55,934 nt of DNA from Jeotgalicoccus sp036782755 (lineage in GTDB: Bacteria; Bacillota; Bacilli; Staphylococcales; Salinicoccaceae), in assembly GCA_036782755.1 (NCBI GenBank), contig DAIPYL010000006.1, positions 1 to 55,934 on the forward strand, read 5' to 3'. Made by a program: the position numbers and the translations under genes. The notes beneath the pieces were generated by a model. The model ran no database searches, had not been told where the DNA came from, and worked only from the letters and a program-made list of their open reading frames with translations. Position 1 is the stretch's first letter. Every line of letters begins with the position of its first letter. Positions 34,012 to 41,619 of the stretch are shown here, piece after piece.

Positions 34012-34869
34012 CTAGCTCTTATTTATTATGTTCTCCATTGTACTATTTACGCTGCCGAGATACATCATTCCGAACTTCACAAGATGAACAAGCAGCAGAT
34101 ACAATTTGTAAAACTCTATACGGAGCTGAGCACCTGCCGCCAGCGGATAGGCGTTATCATACGCTTCATAAAAATCACTGCCGAAGCCTCCAAATACCTG
34201 CGTTGCCCCGAGGTCGAACTCCCGGTCTCCGTAAAGCGGCGACGGATCAAACAGCGCCGGTTTGCCATCATCAAGAAACATGTAGTTACCGGACCATAAA
34301 TCACCGTGCAGCAGTGACGGTTCACTTTTATGATTCTGCAGTTCCTCTTTAATTATTTCGAGCACTTCGAGAAACTTTTCATTGTACTCTTCACTCCATA
34401 AATTCTGCTGAGTAATTTCTTCGTGCAGATGAGAGAGACGCTGATCTATGAACAATTCACTCCACGAATCAAACCAGCCGTTGCCGAATGTAATATCGCT
34501 GCCTTCATACGGTAAATGATAACCGAACCTGCCATCCTGCTGCTGTGTCAGATGAAGTTTCGCCACCAGTTCCCCCAAATCCTCCTGACTCCCCCGACCT
34601 TCTTCCAGGAAGTCCAGCAGCAGATAGGCGTCTCCTGAAATCTGACCGTAACTTTTAACACGGGGTGCAGTTATACCTGCCTGTTCAAAATCTTTTAACC
34701 CTGCGATTTCAGCAGCATAGAAATCCTCATTTCGTCCCGGCTGCACCAGCAGAAAATATAGTCCATTATCCGTTTCTATACGGTATGCATCATTCACATC
34801 CCCGCCGCTTACAGGCACTATATTATTGATATTTTTAATTGGTAACTGAGCTGACCATTGCTCATTCAT
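34012..34869 (-). CDS. Fructosamine kinase family protein
   Basis: A 285-residue APH-like kinase that phosphorylates fructosamine or ribulosamine adducts so that they fall off glycated proteins. Landmarks are SGGDVNDAYRIET (nucleotide loop), the catalytic loop LHGDLWSGNYMF and the metal segment FDPSPLYGDREFDLG. The start at 34869 (MNEQWS) is set by GGAAGGAG upstream; the frame extends to 34935 without a ribosome site. First gene of a run with the methyltransferase, TSUP and DUF368 genes. Confidence 0.88.
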   Translation of the reverse strand: MNEQWSAQLPIKNINNIVPVSGGDVNDAYRIETDNGLYFLLVQPGRNEDFYAAEIAGLKDFEQAGITAPRVKSYGQISGDAYLLLDFLEEGRGSQEDLGELVAKLHLTQQQDGRFGYHLPYEGSDITFGNGWFDSWSELFIDQRLSHLHEEITQQNLWSEEYNEKFLEVLEIIKEELQNHKSEPSLLHGDLWSGNYMFLDDGKPALFDPSPLYGDREFDLGATQVFGGFGSDFYEAYDNAYPLAAGAQLRIEFYKLYLLLVHLVKFGMMYLGSVNSTMENIINKS

Positions 34870-34997
34870 TGGCCATTCTCCTTCCTTAAACTTTATACTT
34901 CTCTGTATTTCCTTTAAAATGTATATGAAACACATCAGCAGGAGAGATCCACTCTAAGCTATGCTCCAAAAGGTTTGTAACGCATACAGTTATTATG

Positions 34998-35012
34998 TAA
35001 CGCTGTGCGTTA
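34998..35012. repeat. Palindrome TAACGC-TGT-GCGTTA upstream of the CHAP gene
   Basis: An exact 6-3-6 palindrome 23 bases before the CHAP gene start. A half copy, TGTAACGC, lies 20 bases upstream (34976-34983), giving direct repeats two helical turns apart. This could be an operator. Confidence 0.5.
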
Positions 35013-35034
35013 TATTAAAGAAAGGATATTATTT

Positions 35035-35517
35035 ATGAAACGAGTTACACTTGCCGTTATTATTATCGCTGCTGCTGCATTCGGCTTGATTTACGCAGAC
35101 AGCAAAACTGATGACGGTTTAATGGAAGAACTCAGAATACTGATTACCCCTGATCCAATGGAAAATAATACGTATGATGAAGGTGAATGTACGTACTATG
35201 TCTTCGATAAAGTTCAACAGGACGGCATGATGATTGAACGTTCATGGAGTAATGCAGAGTATTGGGCAGATCGCGCTGAAGAAGACGGTTATGTTGTAAA
35301 TGATGTCCCTGAGACAGGTGCGTTAATGCAGACCGGCCGCGGTGAAATCGGTCATGTTGCGTATATCGAATCCGTAAATGATGACGGTTCATTTAATATT
35401 ACGGAGATGAATTTTCTCGAACCTTATGAAGTAACAGAGCGGACAATTGACAAGGAGAATACCGGTGCTTATCAATATATTCACCCCAAGGTAAATAAAC
35501 ATGCCGACAGAGAGTGA
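35035..35517 (+). CDS. Secreted CHAP-domain protein, probable peptidoglycan hydrolase
   Basis: A 160-residue exported protein. Residues 1-21 form a signal peptide or anchor (MKRVTLAVIIIAAAAFGLIYA). The CHAP domain follows with the catalytic Cys in EGECTYYVFDKV, the His in IGHVAYIESV and the polar residue in NITEMNF. CHAP enzymes cut amide or peptide bonds of peptidoglycan. No SH3b or LysM wall-binding domain is present. The start at 35035 follows AGAAAGGAT; the ATG/GTG at 35005 lies within the upstream palindrome. Confidence 0.82.
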   Translation: MKRVTLAVIIIAAAAFGLIYADSKTDDGLMEELRILITPDPMENNTYDEGECTYYVFDKVQQDGMMIERSWSNAEYWADRAEEDGYVVNDVPETGALMQTGRGEIGHVAYIESVNDDGSFNITEMNFLEPYEVTERTIDKENTGAYQYIHPKVNKHADRE

Positions 35518-35551
35518 AATCATTTCACTATTTCGATTTCTCACTATATAA

Positions 35552-35574
35552 TGTAGTTGTAAAATACAATTACA
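35552..35574. promoter_or_regulatory. Palindromic operator over the SDR transcription start
   Basis: TGTA-G-TTGTA, AAA, TACAA-T-TACA: a near-perfect 23-base palindrome with one mismatched pair. It lies directly downstream of a TATAAT (35546-35551) and directly upstream of the AAAGGAG site, so a bound protein would block transcription. Confidence 0.65.
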
Positions 35575-35589
35575 AAAGGAGTGTTTCAT

Positions 35590-36357
35590 TTGGCTAAATT
35601 GGAAAATAAAATTGCTGTAGTTACAGGTGCTGCATCAGGTATGGGCAAAGCTATTGCGAAGTTATATGCACAGGAAGGCGCGAAAGTCGTTGTTGCAGAT
35701 TACAACTTCGAAGGCGCAGAAGCAGTTGTTAAAGAGATCACTGAAGCAAACGGTCAGGCAATTTCTATGAGTGTGAACGTAGCTGACGGTGATGCAGTCA
35801 ATAAAATGATTGAAGATACTGTAAGCGAATACGGCAGCCTCGATATCCTTGTAAATAATGCGGGCGTTATGGATAACTTCGAACCTGTCGGAGAAATTAA
35901 AGATGAAGACTGGGATCGTATTTTCGATATCAATACTAAAGGTGTTATGCGGGCGATGCGTAAAGCTGTAAACTACTGGATTGATAACGATAAATCAGGT
36001 GTTATCGTTAATACTATCTCAACAGGCGGAATCAGCGGTGCTCATGCCGGTGCTACTTATGGTGCTTCAAAACATGCCGTAGTCGGTCTGACTAAAAACA
36101 CTGCATATATGTATGCTAAGAAAAATATTAGAGTAAACGGCATTGCGCCAGGCGCAGTTGCAACTAATATTTCTTCAAGTATTACAAACCCTAGCAAACT
36201 TGGAACCGAACGTCTGCAAGCTGTACAAGGTATTATCCCTAAAGTCGGAGAGCCGGAAGAAATCGCTGAAGCCGCTCTATTTTTAGCTTCTGAAGATTCA
36301 AGCTTCATTAATGGTGTTGTTCTTCCTGTCGACGGCGGATGGACTTCTCCTTTCTAA
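35590..36357 (+). CDS. SDR-family oxidoreductase under a strong operator
   Basis: A 255-residue classical short-chain dehydrogenase: TGAASGMGKAIA glycine motif, NNAGVMD, catalytic Ser in TISTGG, YGASK Tyr-Lys pair and C-terminal PVDGGWTS. The start is a TTG at 35590 (reads MAKLENK), eight bases after AAAGGAG; the in-frame GTG at 35581 is part of that ribosome site. A palindrome overlaps the presumed transcription start, suggesting repression relieved by a small molecule, perhaps an electrophile or quinone. The substrate is unknown. Confidence 0.86.
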   Translation: MAKLENKIAVVTGAASGMGKAIAKLYAQEGAKVVVADYNFEGAEAVVKEITEANGQAISMSVNVADGDAVNKMIEDTVSEYGSLDILVNNAGVMDNFEPVGEIKDEDWDRIFDINTKGVMRAMRKAVNYWIDNDKSGVIVNTISTGGISGAHAGATYGASKHAVVGLTKNTAYMYAKKNIRVNGIAPGAVATNISSSITNPSKLGTERLQAVQGIIPKVGEPEEIAEAALFLASEDSSFINGVVLPVDGGWTSPF

Positions 36358-36375
36358 TATTATTATGACTAATAA

Positions 36376-36399
36376 AAGACAGTGCCTGTGCACTGTCTT
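36376..36399. terminator. Bidirectional terminator
   Basis: AAGACAGTGC-CTGT-GCACTGTCTT with flanking A and T runs, between the convergent SDR and DUF1722 genes. Confidence 0.85.
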
Positions 36400-36401
36400 C
36401 T

Positions 36402-36773
36402 TTAATTCTTCAAAACTGTTGAATTCTGCAGGTACTCCACTTCATATTTATCTGCTAAAGACTTAATGGAACGCAGCATCTTTTCCCGGGAAACCCCTCC
36501 TTCTTTATATTCTTTTTTCAATTCAAGATATTTTTCTTTTTCCCCAGTGGTACACACCTTTTTAAAGTAACCCCACATATGATCAAATGTATTGATGACC
36601 GCCCCTGCTTCAGGTGTATTACTCAATCCCTCACTGATAAGCTCCTTTAGTTCGGATAATGATATATCTCTTTTTAACTTTTCTCTGATTAAATCATAAT
36701 GTTTTTGCGAATGCATCATCACATTATACTTTTCTTTGGCCCATTCTTTTTCTATTACTGCACGTTCTTTCAT
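36402..36773 (-). CDS. Stand-alone DUF1722 (YbgA-like) protein
   Basis: A 123-residue, helix-rich cytoplasmic protein. WAKEKYNVMMHSQKHYDLIREKL matches the W..K...M.HS...Y..L pattern of DUF1722/YbgA, and the C-terminal half has the lysine-rich ...YLELKKEYKEGGVSREKMLRSIKSLA. In many bacteria this domain is fused to DUF523; here it stands alone at family-typical length. The molecular function is not established. Single gene, convergent with the SDR. Confidence 0.75.
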   Translation of the reverse strand: MKERAVIEKEWAKEKYNVMMHSQKHYDLIREKLKRDISLSELKELISEGLSNTPEAGAVINTFDHMWGYFKKVCTTGEKEKYLELKKEYKEGGVSREKMLRSIKSLADKYEVEYLQNSTVLKN

Positions 36774-36870
36774 TTATGAACACCCCTTTTCGGTCACATT
36801 CATTATTTTCTTTTACCCTGATATACATACTTTATTGACATTCGGATATTATTGGCATAAACTTTCAGAG

Positions 36871-36885
36871 TGATAATGATTCTCA
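36871..36885. promoter_or_regulatory. Fur box upstream of the siderophore importer operon
   Basis: TGATAAT-G-ATTCTCA matches the 7-1-7 Fur consensus TGATAAT-N-ATTATCA in 13 of 14 arm bases. It lies 39-53 bases before the first gene. Confidence 0.8.
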
Positions 36886-36923
36886 ATACTCTTGAAGAAT
36901 CATCTATATGAGAGGTGACTGTG

Positions 36924-37727
36924 TTGAACGCACTTGAAATAAATAATATAGCGGTTGGCTACCACAACCGTTCGGTAATAAATGACTTAAGTGTTACGAT
37001 TCCCAAAAATAAAATAACGACAATTATCGGACCGAACGGCTGCGGAAAGTCTACGCTGATAAAAACGGTTTCCCGTATATTAAAAGCTGAGAAAGGTACG
37101 ATTTTACTCGATGGTAAAGCGATTAATACTCTGGACACTAGAGAGATCGCCAAGCAGATGGCGATTTTGCCGCAAACTGCAGAATCTCCGGGCGGGCTCA
37201 CCGTTTTTGAACTTGTTTCATACGGTCGTTTTCCATACAGAAAAGCACTCGGTTCTCTAAGTAAAGAAGATTATAATTATATTAACTGGGCGATTGAAGT
37301 AACAGGCCTTGCAGATTTCTCAGATCGTGAAATCAGTGATATGTCAGGCGGCCAGCGCCAGCGTGTCTGGATTGCTATGTCTCTTGCACAAGGCACGGAA
37401 ACACTCGTGCTCGATGAGCCGACTACTTATTTGGACCTCGCTCACCAGCTCGACATTCTGCTTCTCTTGAAGAAATTGAATATTGAAGAACACCGCACCA
37501 TTATTATGGTTCTGCATGACCTGAATCACGCTTCAAGATTTTCTGATTATATGATAGCAATGAAGGATGGAAATCTTATTACAAAAGGCAATCCTGAAGA
37601 AGTAATGACACATGACAATTTAAGAACATTGTTTAATATCGAAGCCGACATTCAGAAGTGTCCTTACAGCGGTCACCCGATTTTCACTTCTTATCATTTA
37701 AGCAGTCAGGACAAAGATTATGAGTAA
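36924..37727 (+). CDS. Iron-siderophore ABC transporter ATP-binding protein (FecE/FhuC type)
   Basis: About 267 residues. Walker A GPNGCGKST, Q-loop ILPQTAESPGGLT, signature DMSGGQRQRVW, Walker B TLVLDEPTTYLD and H-loop MVLHDLNHA are all intact. This is the FepC/FhuC group that powers siderophore uptake through two FecCD permeases. AGAGGTGA is the ribosome site; the TTG at 36924 (MNALEINN) has the best spacing, and GTG 36921 or 36915 are alternatives. It overlaps the next gene by eight bases. Repressed by Fur when iron is plentiful, judged from the Fur box. Confidence 0.9.
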   Translation: MNALEINNIAVGYHNRSVINDLSVTIPKNKITTIIGPNGCGKSTLIKTVSRILKAEKGTILLDGKAINTLDTREIAKQMAILPQTAESPGGLTVFELVSYGRFPYRKALGSLSKEDYNYINWAIEVTGLADFSDREISDMSGGQRQRVWIAMSLAQGTETLVLDEPTTYLDLAHQLDILLLLKKLNIEEHRTIIMVLHDLNHASRFSDYMIAMKDGNLITKGNPEEVMTHDNLRTLFNIEADIQKCPYSGHPIFTSYHLSSQDKDYE

Positions 37728-38775
37728 ATTCAATTCTTCCTTAACTGATAAAGAACAAGTAAAAGAAGTTAAAAATTCTGCAAAACCTGTCCGCGGAACG
37801 GTTATCATCTCAGGCGGGATAATTTTTCTGCTGTGTGCGTTTTCAGTATCTATTTCACTTGGTGCAGCAGATATAAACTTATCAACAATATGGAATGCTT
37901 TGTTTAACTTTGACGGGTCTGTCACACAGCACCAGATAATATGGGAACTCCGATTCCCGCGTATTATCGGTGCAGCAATCGTTGGAGCGGCATTCAGTGT
38001 TGCAGGTGCATTAATGCAAGGGATGACACGAAATCCTCTTGCCGATTCCGGACTCCTGGGATTGAATGCGGGCGCAGTGATGATGCTCGCAATCAGTTTC
38101 AGTTTTTTTCCGGGACTGCCGTATGTCTATGTTGTACTGATGTCGTTTTTTGGCGCTGCACTTGGTGCAGGTATAGTTTACGGCATTGGTTCGATGAGCA
38201 GAAATGGTTTAACACCGCTTCGCTTAGTCCTGGCAGGGGCAGCTGTTACAGCATTACTTACTGCATTGAGTGAAGGTATCGCTCTGTACTTTAACGTCGG
38301 ACAGGATATGGCATTCTGGTATGCCGGAGGCGTATCCAGCACCCGTTGGAGTCATCTCGCGATAATAACGCCTATCGTTATTGTCATGTTATTTATAGCG
38401 ATGCGTATTTCAAAATCTATTACTATTTTAAGTCTCGGGGAAGAAGTCGCCGTTAGTCTCGGGGAACGCACAGTCAGAACAAAACTGATCAGCGCAGGCG
38501 TTATAGTCGTGCTTGCCGGTCTTGCAGTTTCAGTAGTCGGTGCAGTCAGTTTTGTCGGCTTAATTGTCCCGCACTTGACCCGCAGGCTCGTCGGTTATGA
38601 CTACCGCTGGATAATACCCGTCAGCGCCGTTGTCGGTGCAATTCTCGTTGTTGTTGCAGATTTATTCGCACGTACGCTGAATGCTCCTTTTGAAATACCA
38701 ATCGGTGCACTCATTTCTTTAATCGGTGTACCATTCTTCTTATACCTTGCTCGTAAAGGAGGTAAGGCAATATGA
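37720..38775 (+). CDS. Iron-siderophore ABC transporter permease (FecCD family), first subunit
   Basis: A 351-residue permease with a charged cytoplasmic N-terminus (about 1-28) and about ten helices. FecCD landmarks are LRFPRIIGAAIVGAAFSVAGALMQGMTRNPLADSGLLGLNAGA, split at about residues 78-120, and the C-terminal GAVSFVGLIVPHLTRRLVGYDYR. It pairs with the next permease, and genes are overlapped by eight and four bases. Confidence 0.92.
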   Translation: MSKFNSSLTDKEQVKEVKNSAKPVRGTVIISGGIIFLLCAFSVSISLGAADINLSTIWNALFNFDGSVTQHQIIWELRFPRIIGAAIVGAAFSVAGALMQGMTRNPLADSGLLGLNAGAVMMLAISFSFFPGLPYVYVVLMSFFGAALGAGIVYGIGSMSRNGLTPLRLVLAGAAVTALLTALSEGIALYFNVGQDMAFWYAGGVSSTRWSHLAIITPIVIVMLFIAMRISKSITILSLGEEVAVSLGERTVRTKLISAGVIVVLAGLAVSVVGAVSFVGLIVPHLTRRLVGYDYRWIIPVSAVVGAILVVVADLFARTLNAPFEIPIGALISLIGVPFFLYLARKGGKAI

Positions 38776-39803
38776 ATCAGTATAAACCCGCTGGTCTCAT
38801 AAAAAAGCAGCGCCGTGCTGCAGTGGTTGCCAGTATTTTTATACTTCTTTTACTTGTTTTATTTCTCGTCAGTTTAAATACAGGTGTTATACGCATCGAC
38901 CCGGTCACTGTAATAAAAACAATATTCGGCAGCGGCGAACCGCGTGATGAATTGCTGCTGTTTGAGTTCCGTCTGCCGAGAATTACCATTGCCGTACTCA
39001 TCGGTATGGGACTCGCCGTATCCGGAGCCGTGCTTCAGGGGATAGTGAAAAACCCTCTGGCAGATCCCGGAATTATAGGAATCAATGCCGGGGCAGGGCT
39101 TGCAGTGATGCTGTTTGTATCATATTTCTCAACTGAACTTGGAAACTCGGTATTTATTATGCCGTTTCTTGCGTTCATCGGTGCAGGCGCGGCGGCTGTT
39201 GTTATATATGCTTTCTCCTATAAAAAAGATGAAGGCGTATCGCCTATCCGATTAATACTTGTCGGTGTTGCAGTTGCTGCAGGTATTAGTGCATTGATGA
39301 TTGTTCTGACCTTAAAACTCGACCCGAGAACATATGATTTCGTTGCCACCTGGCTTGCAGGGAGCATTTGGGGTTCAAACTGGAACTTCGTATTGGCCCT
39401 TCTGCCGTGGCTTGTGATTTTAATTCCATTTGTCTATATGAAGTCACGAGTGTTAGACGTTTTAAACCTCGGCGATCATACTGCTGTCAGTCTAGGCATG
39501 AATCTCGAAAAGGAACGCCGAATTCTGCTTGCTGCAGCTGTCGGTCTCGCTGCAGCGAGTGTTTCGGTCAGCGGCGGTATCGGCTTTGTCGGGTTAATTG
39601 CTCCGCATATGACCAGAAGGCTCGTCGGCAATAAACATAAGTACGTCATTCCGATATGTGCGCTTATCGGTGCAGTGCTCGTATTAACCGCTGATACACT
39701 GGGCCGTGTCATACTTCAGCCTGCTGAAATTCCGACAGGTGTTGTTGTCGCGATTATAGGTGCACCTTACTTCCTGTACCTTTTAGCAAAATTAAATGAT
39801 TAA
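38772..39803 (+). CDS. Iron-siderophore ABC transporter permease (FecCD family), second subunit
   Basis: A 343-residue FecCD permease. FRLPRITIAVLIGMGLAVSGAVLQGIVKNPLADPGIIGINAGAG and GGIGFVGLIAPHMTRRLVGNKHK mirror the first subunit. Start overlaps the upstream stop (ATGA). A hairpin without a clean T-run follows at 39813-39843, before the binding-protein gene, and may lower or stabilise readthrough. Confidence 0.92.
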   Translation: MNQYKPAGLIKKQRRAAVVASIFILLLLVLFLVSLNTGVIRIDPVTVIKTIFGSGEPRDELLLFEFRLPRITIAVLIGMGLAVSGAVLQGIVKNPLADPGIIGINAGAGLAVMLFVSYFSTELGNSVFIMPFLAFIGAGAAAVVIYAFSYKKDEGVSPIRLILVGVAVAAGISALMIVLTLKLDPRTYDFVATWLAGSIWGSNWNFVLALLPWLVILIPFVYMKSRVLDVLNLGDHTAVSLGMNLEKERRILLAAAVGLAAASVSVSGGIGFVGLIAPHMTRRLVGNKHKYVIPICALIGAVLVLTADTLGRVILQPAEIPTGVVVAIIGAPYFLYLLAKLND

Positions 39804-39812
39804 ACCAGTAAT

Positions 39813-39843
39813 TATAATCCGGCTGTAAAGCAGCCGGATTATA
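39813..39843 (+). terminator. Intra-operon hairpin, weak terminator or mRNA stabiliser
   Basis: TATAATCCGGCTG, TAAAG, CAGCCGGATTATA: a 13-base perfect stem followed by TAATAAA, not a T-run. It lies between the second permease and the binding protein. Confidence 0.6.
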
Positions 39844-39855
39844 TAATAAACAGCC

Positions 39856-39874
39856 ATTGAGAATTCATCTCAAT
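39856..39874. promoter_or_regulatory. Fur-like inverted repeat before the binding-protein gene
   Basis: ATTGAGA, ATTCA, TCTCAAT: exact arms 23 bases before the ATG. It resembles the Fur pattern only in part (about 10 of 14 positions), so control by Fur is possible but unsure. Confidence 0.4.
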
Positions 39875-39896
39875 TAGCTGAAAAAGGAGAAATATT

Positions 39897-40802
39897 ATGA
39901 AGAAATTTTTAAGTTTTACACTTGCGCTGGCTCTGTCAGTAATACTCGGGGCATGCAGTTCAGAAGAACCTGCCGGTGAAGAATCATCAAAGGAAGAAAC
40001 TATTACATATGAATCTGAATTCGGTCCTGTAGAAGTTCCGGAAAACCCGGAACGCATTGTTGCTTTAGCCTACGCCCCAAACCTTCATGCCCTCGATATT
40101 GAAATGTCAGGTGTTGATCAGTGGTCTAAAAATAATCCACTGTTCGAAGAAGACCTGGAAGGTGTTGCCGAGGTGACTGAAGCTGAACCAGAGAGTATCT
40201 TAGCTGAAAATCCTGATTTAATTATTGCAGGAGCCAACATGGAAAATCTGGAAGAGCTTGAGAAAATCGCACCAACCGTGACTTATACTTGGGGAAAATT
40301 AAATTATCTCGAACAGCAAATTGAGATAGGTAAACTCGTTGGTAAAGAAGATGAAACCCGTGCATGGGCAGAAGACTTTGAGAAACGTGCTGCAGATATC
40401 GGCAGTAAGATTAAAGAGAAGCACGGTGAAGATACTACCGTTACAGTGATTGAGACTGATGGCAAAGGATTTTATTTATTTGGCGAAGCATGGGGAAGAG
40501 GAACTGAAATTTTGTACCAGGCAATGGATTTAAAGATGCCTGAAAATGTACAGAAAGCTGTCTCATCTGATGGATATTATGAAATTTCACAAGAAGTCTT
40601 GGCAGAATATGCGGGTGACTACATTGTATTAAGCCGCGGTGAAGAGACGGACATGTCATTTACTGACAGTGAAGTATGGCAGTCGATACCCGCTGTACAA
40701 AATGACAATGTTATTGAAATTGATACTGCAGCATCCAGCTACAGCGATCCAACAACATTGGAATACCTGCTTGAAATATACAGCAAAGGTTTAATGGAAT
40801 AA
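39897..40802 (+). CDS. Iron-siderophore substrate-binding lipoprotein
   Basis: A 301-residue lipoprotein of the class III (FecB/FhuD) binding fold. The signal peptide ends in VILGAC (lipobox, Cys about 19). ENPERIVALAYAPNLHALDI, NPDLIIAGANMENLEELEKIAPTV, and the long central helix region are typical. The ligand is a ferric siderophore or ferric citrate, not determinable here. It is the fourth gene of the Fur-boxed operon, 93 bases downstream, with its own possible promoter. Ribosome site AAAAGGAG. Confidence 0.9.
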   Translation: MKKFLSFTLALALSVILGACSSEEPAGEESSKEETITYESEFGPVEVPENPERIVALAYAPNLHALDIEMSGVDQWSKNNPLFEEDLEGVAEVTEAEPESILAENPDLIIAGANMENLEELEKIAPTVTYTWGKLNYLEQQIEIGKLVGKEDETRAWAEDFEKRAADIGSKIKEKHGEDTTVTVIETDGKGFYLFGEAWGRGTEILYQAMDLKMPENVQKAVSSDGYYEISQEVLAEYAGDYIVLSRGEETDMSFTDSEVWQSIPAVQNDNVIEIDTAASSYSDPTTLEYLLEIYSKGLME

Positions 40803-40810
40803 AAAATAAT

Positions 40811-40847
40811 ACGGTCCGGATTTCCTCATTTAAAGGTTCCGGACCGT
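40811..40847 (+). terminator. Terminator after the siderophore operon
   Basis: ACGGTCCGGA pairs with TCCGGACCGT over a 17-base loop, followed by TTTTTT. Confidence 0.85.
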
Positions 40848-40864
40848 TTTTTCTAGTTTTAAAC

Positions 40865-41215
40865 TTAATCTATTTTCTTCACAAATTCAGACTTCAGATT
40901 CATCTGGCCGATACCCGGTATTTTACAATCAATGTCATGACCATCTTCCGGATCAACAAGTCTGATACCTTTAACTTTCGTTCCCTGCTTAATTACATTG
41001 GACGAACCTTTAATTTTTAAATCCTTAATTACCGTCACGGTATCTCCGTCATTTAATACGTTGCCGTTCGAATCTTTAACAAGTGCTGCCAGCGCTTCTT
41101 CTTCAGCTGACTCACGCGTCCATTCATGCGCACACATCGGACAAATTAACAAAGGTCCGTCCTCATAAGTATATTCCGAATTGCAGCTCGGACAATTTGG
41201 TAATGGTGTTGTCAT
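40865..41215 (-). CDS. Zinc-ribbon protein YjdM (PhnA family)
   Basis: A 116-residue protein with an N-terminal zinc ribbon (CPSC...CPMC, about residues 8-30) and a C-terminal SH3-like PhnA domain (DGDTVTVIKDLKIKGSSNVIKQGTKVK, landmarks 55-85). Despite the old name phnA for the family, no phosphonate-cleaving role is shown for it; function remains unclear. The start at 41215 (MTTPLP) follows GGAGG. Confidence 0.88.
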   Translation of the reverse strand: MTTPLPNCPSCNSEYTYEDGPLLICPMCAHEWTRESAEEEALAALVKDSNGNVLNDGDTVTVIKDLKIKGSSNVIKQGTKVKGIRLVDPEDGHDIDCKIPGIGQMNLKSEFVKKID

Positions 41216-41269
41216 TATAATCCTCCATATCACTGTATTAATTCAAAGATACCACATTTATTTATAAAT

Positions 41270-41301
41270 AGAAGCCGGGGTTCTGATGAACTCCGGCTTC
41301 T
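41270..41301 (-). terminator. Terminator of the HMA gene
   Basis: AGAAGCCGGGGTTC-TGAT-GAACTCCGGCTTCT with one mismatch, just beyond the HMA stop. Confidence 0.8.
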
Positions 41302-41308
41302 TTCTTAA

Positions 41309-41530
41309 TTATGCTTCTTTTACTTTCAGTACTTCATAGCCCAGTTTCTCAACGACATTTTTAAGTTCTGCTGCTGTTACTTTCTCCGGATCGTATTCCG
41401 CTTTCGCTTTGCTCGCATTAAATAGCAGCTTAGCTGATTCTACACCGTCTGTTTTCGTCAGTGCACCTTCTATTTTCTTAATGCATGTAGGACAACTCAA
41501 TGTTTCAAGTTGCATTGTTACTTTATTCAT
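41309..41530 (-). CDS. Heavy-metal-associated (HMA) domain metallochaperone, CopZ-like
   Basis: A 73-residue single HMA ferredoxin-like domain. The metal site is SCPTC (residues about 12-16), where classical copper chaperones have M-x-C-x-x-C. VEKLGYEV near the C-terminus is typical. It likely hands a soft metal to the P-type ATPase encoded just upstream; it lies 89 bases downstream of that gene but has its own promoter with an FNR-type site centred at -41.5. Ribosome site GGGAGGAA. Confidence 0.85.
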   Translation of the reverse strand: MNKVTMQLETLSCPTCIKKIEGALTKTDGVESAKLLFNASKAKAEYDPEKVTAAELKNVVEKLGYEVLKVKEA

Positions 41531-41575
41531 AATATATTCCTCCCGGTTTTTTATTTCCTTTTATCTTCTATCTTT

Positions 41576-41617
41576 ATTATATCGGTAATCCGCCGATTAA
41601 AAATTGACCTGTATCAA
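41576..41617 (-). promoter_or_regulatory. Promoter and FNR-type site of the HMA gene
   Basis: The site TTGATACAGGTCAA (minus strand, 41617-41604) is followed by 22 bases and then TATAAT (41581-41576). The site centre is thus at -41.5, and the -35 region is poor. This is the classical position for class II activation by a Crp/Fnr protein. Confidence 0.7.
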
Positions 41618-41619
41618 GA

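Noticed and set aside
34970..35012. WalR box in the CHAP gene promoter.
   Set aside because: WalR sites are TGTWAH repeats 11 bases apart; here the repeats are 20 apart.
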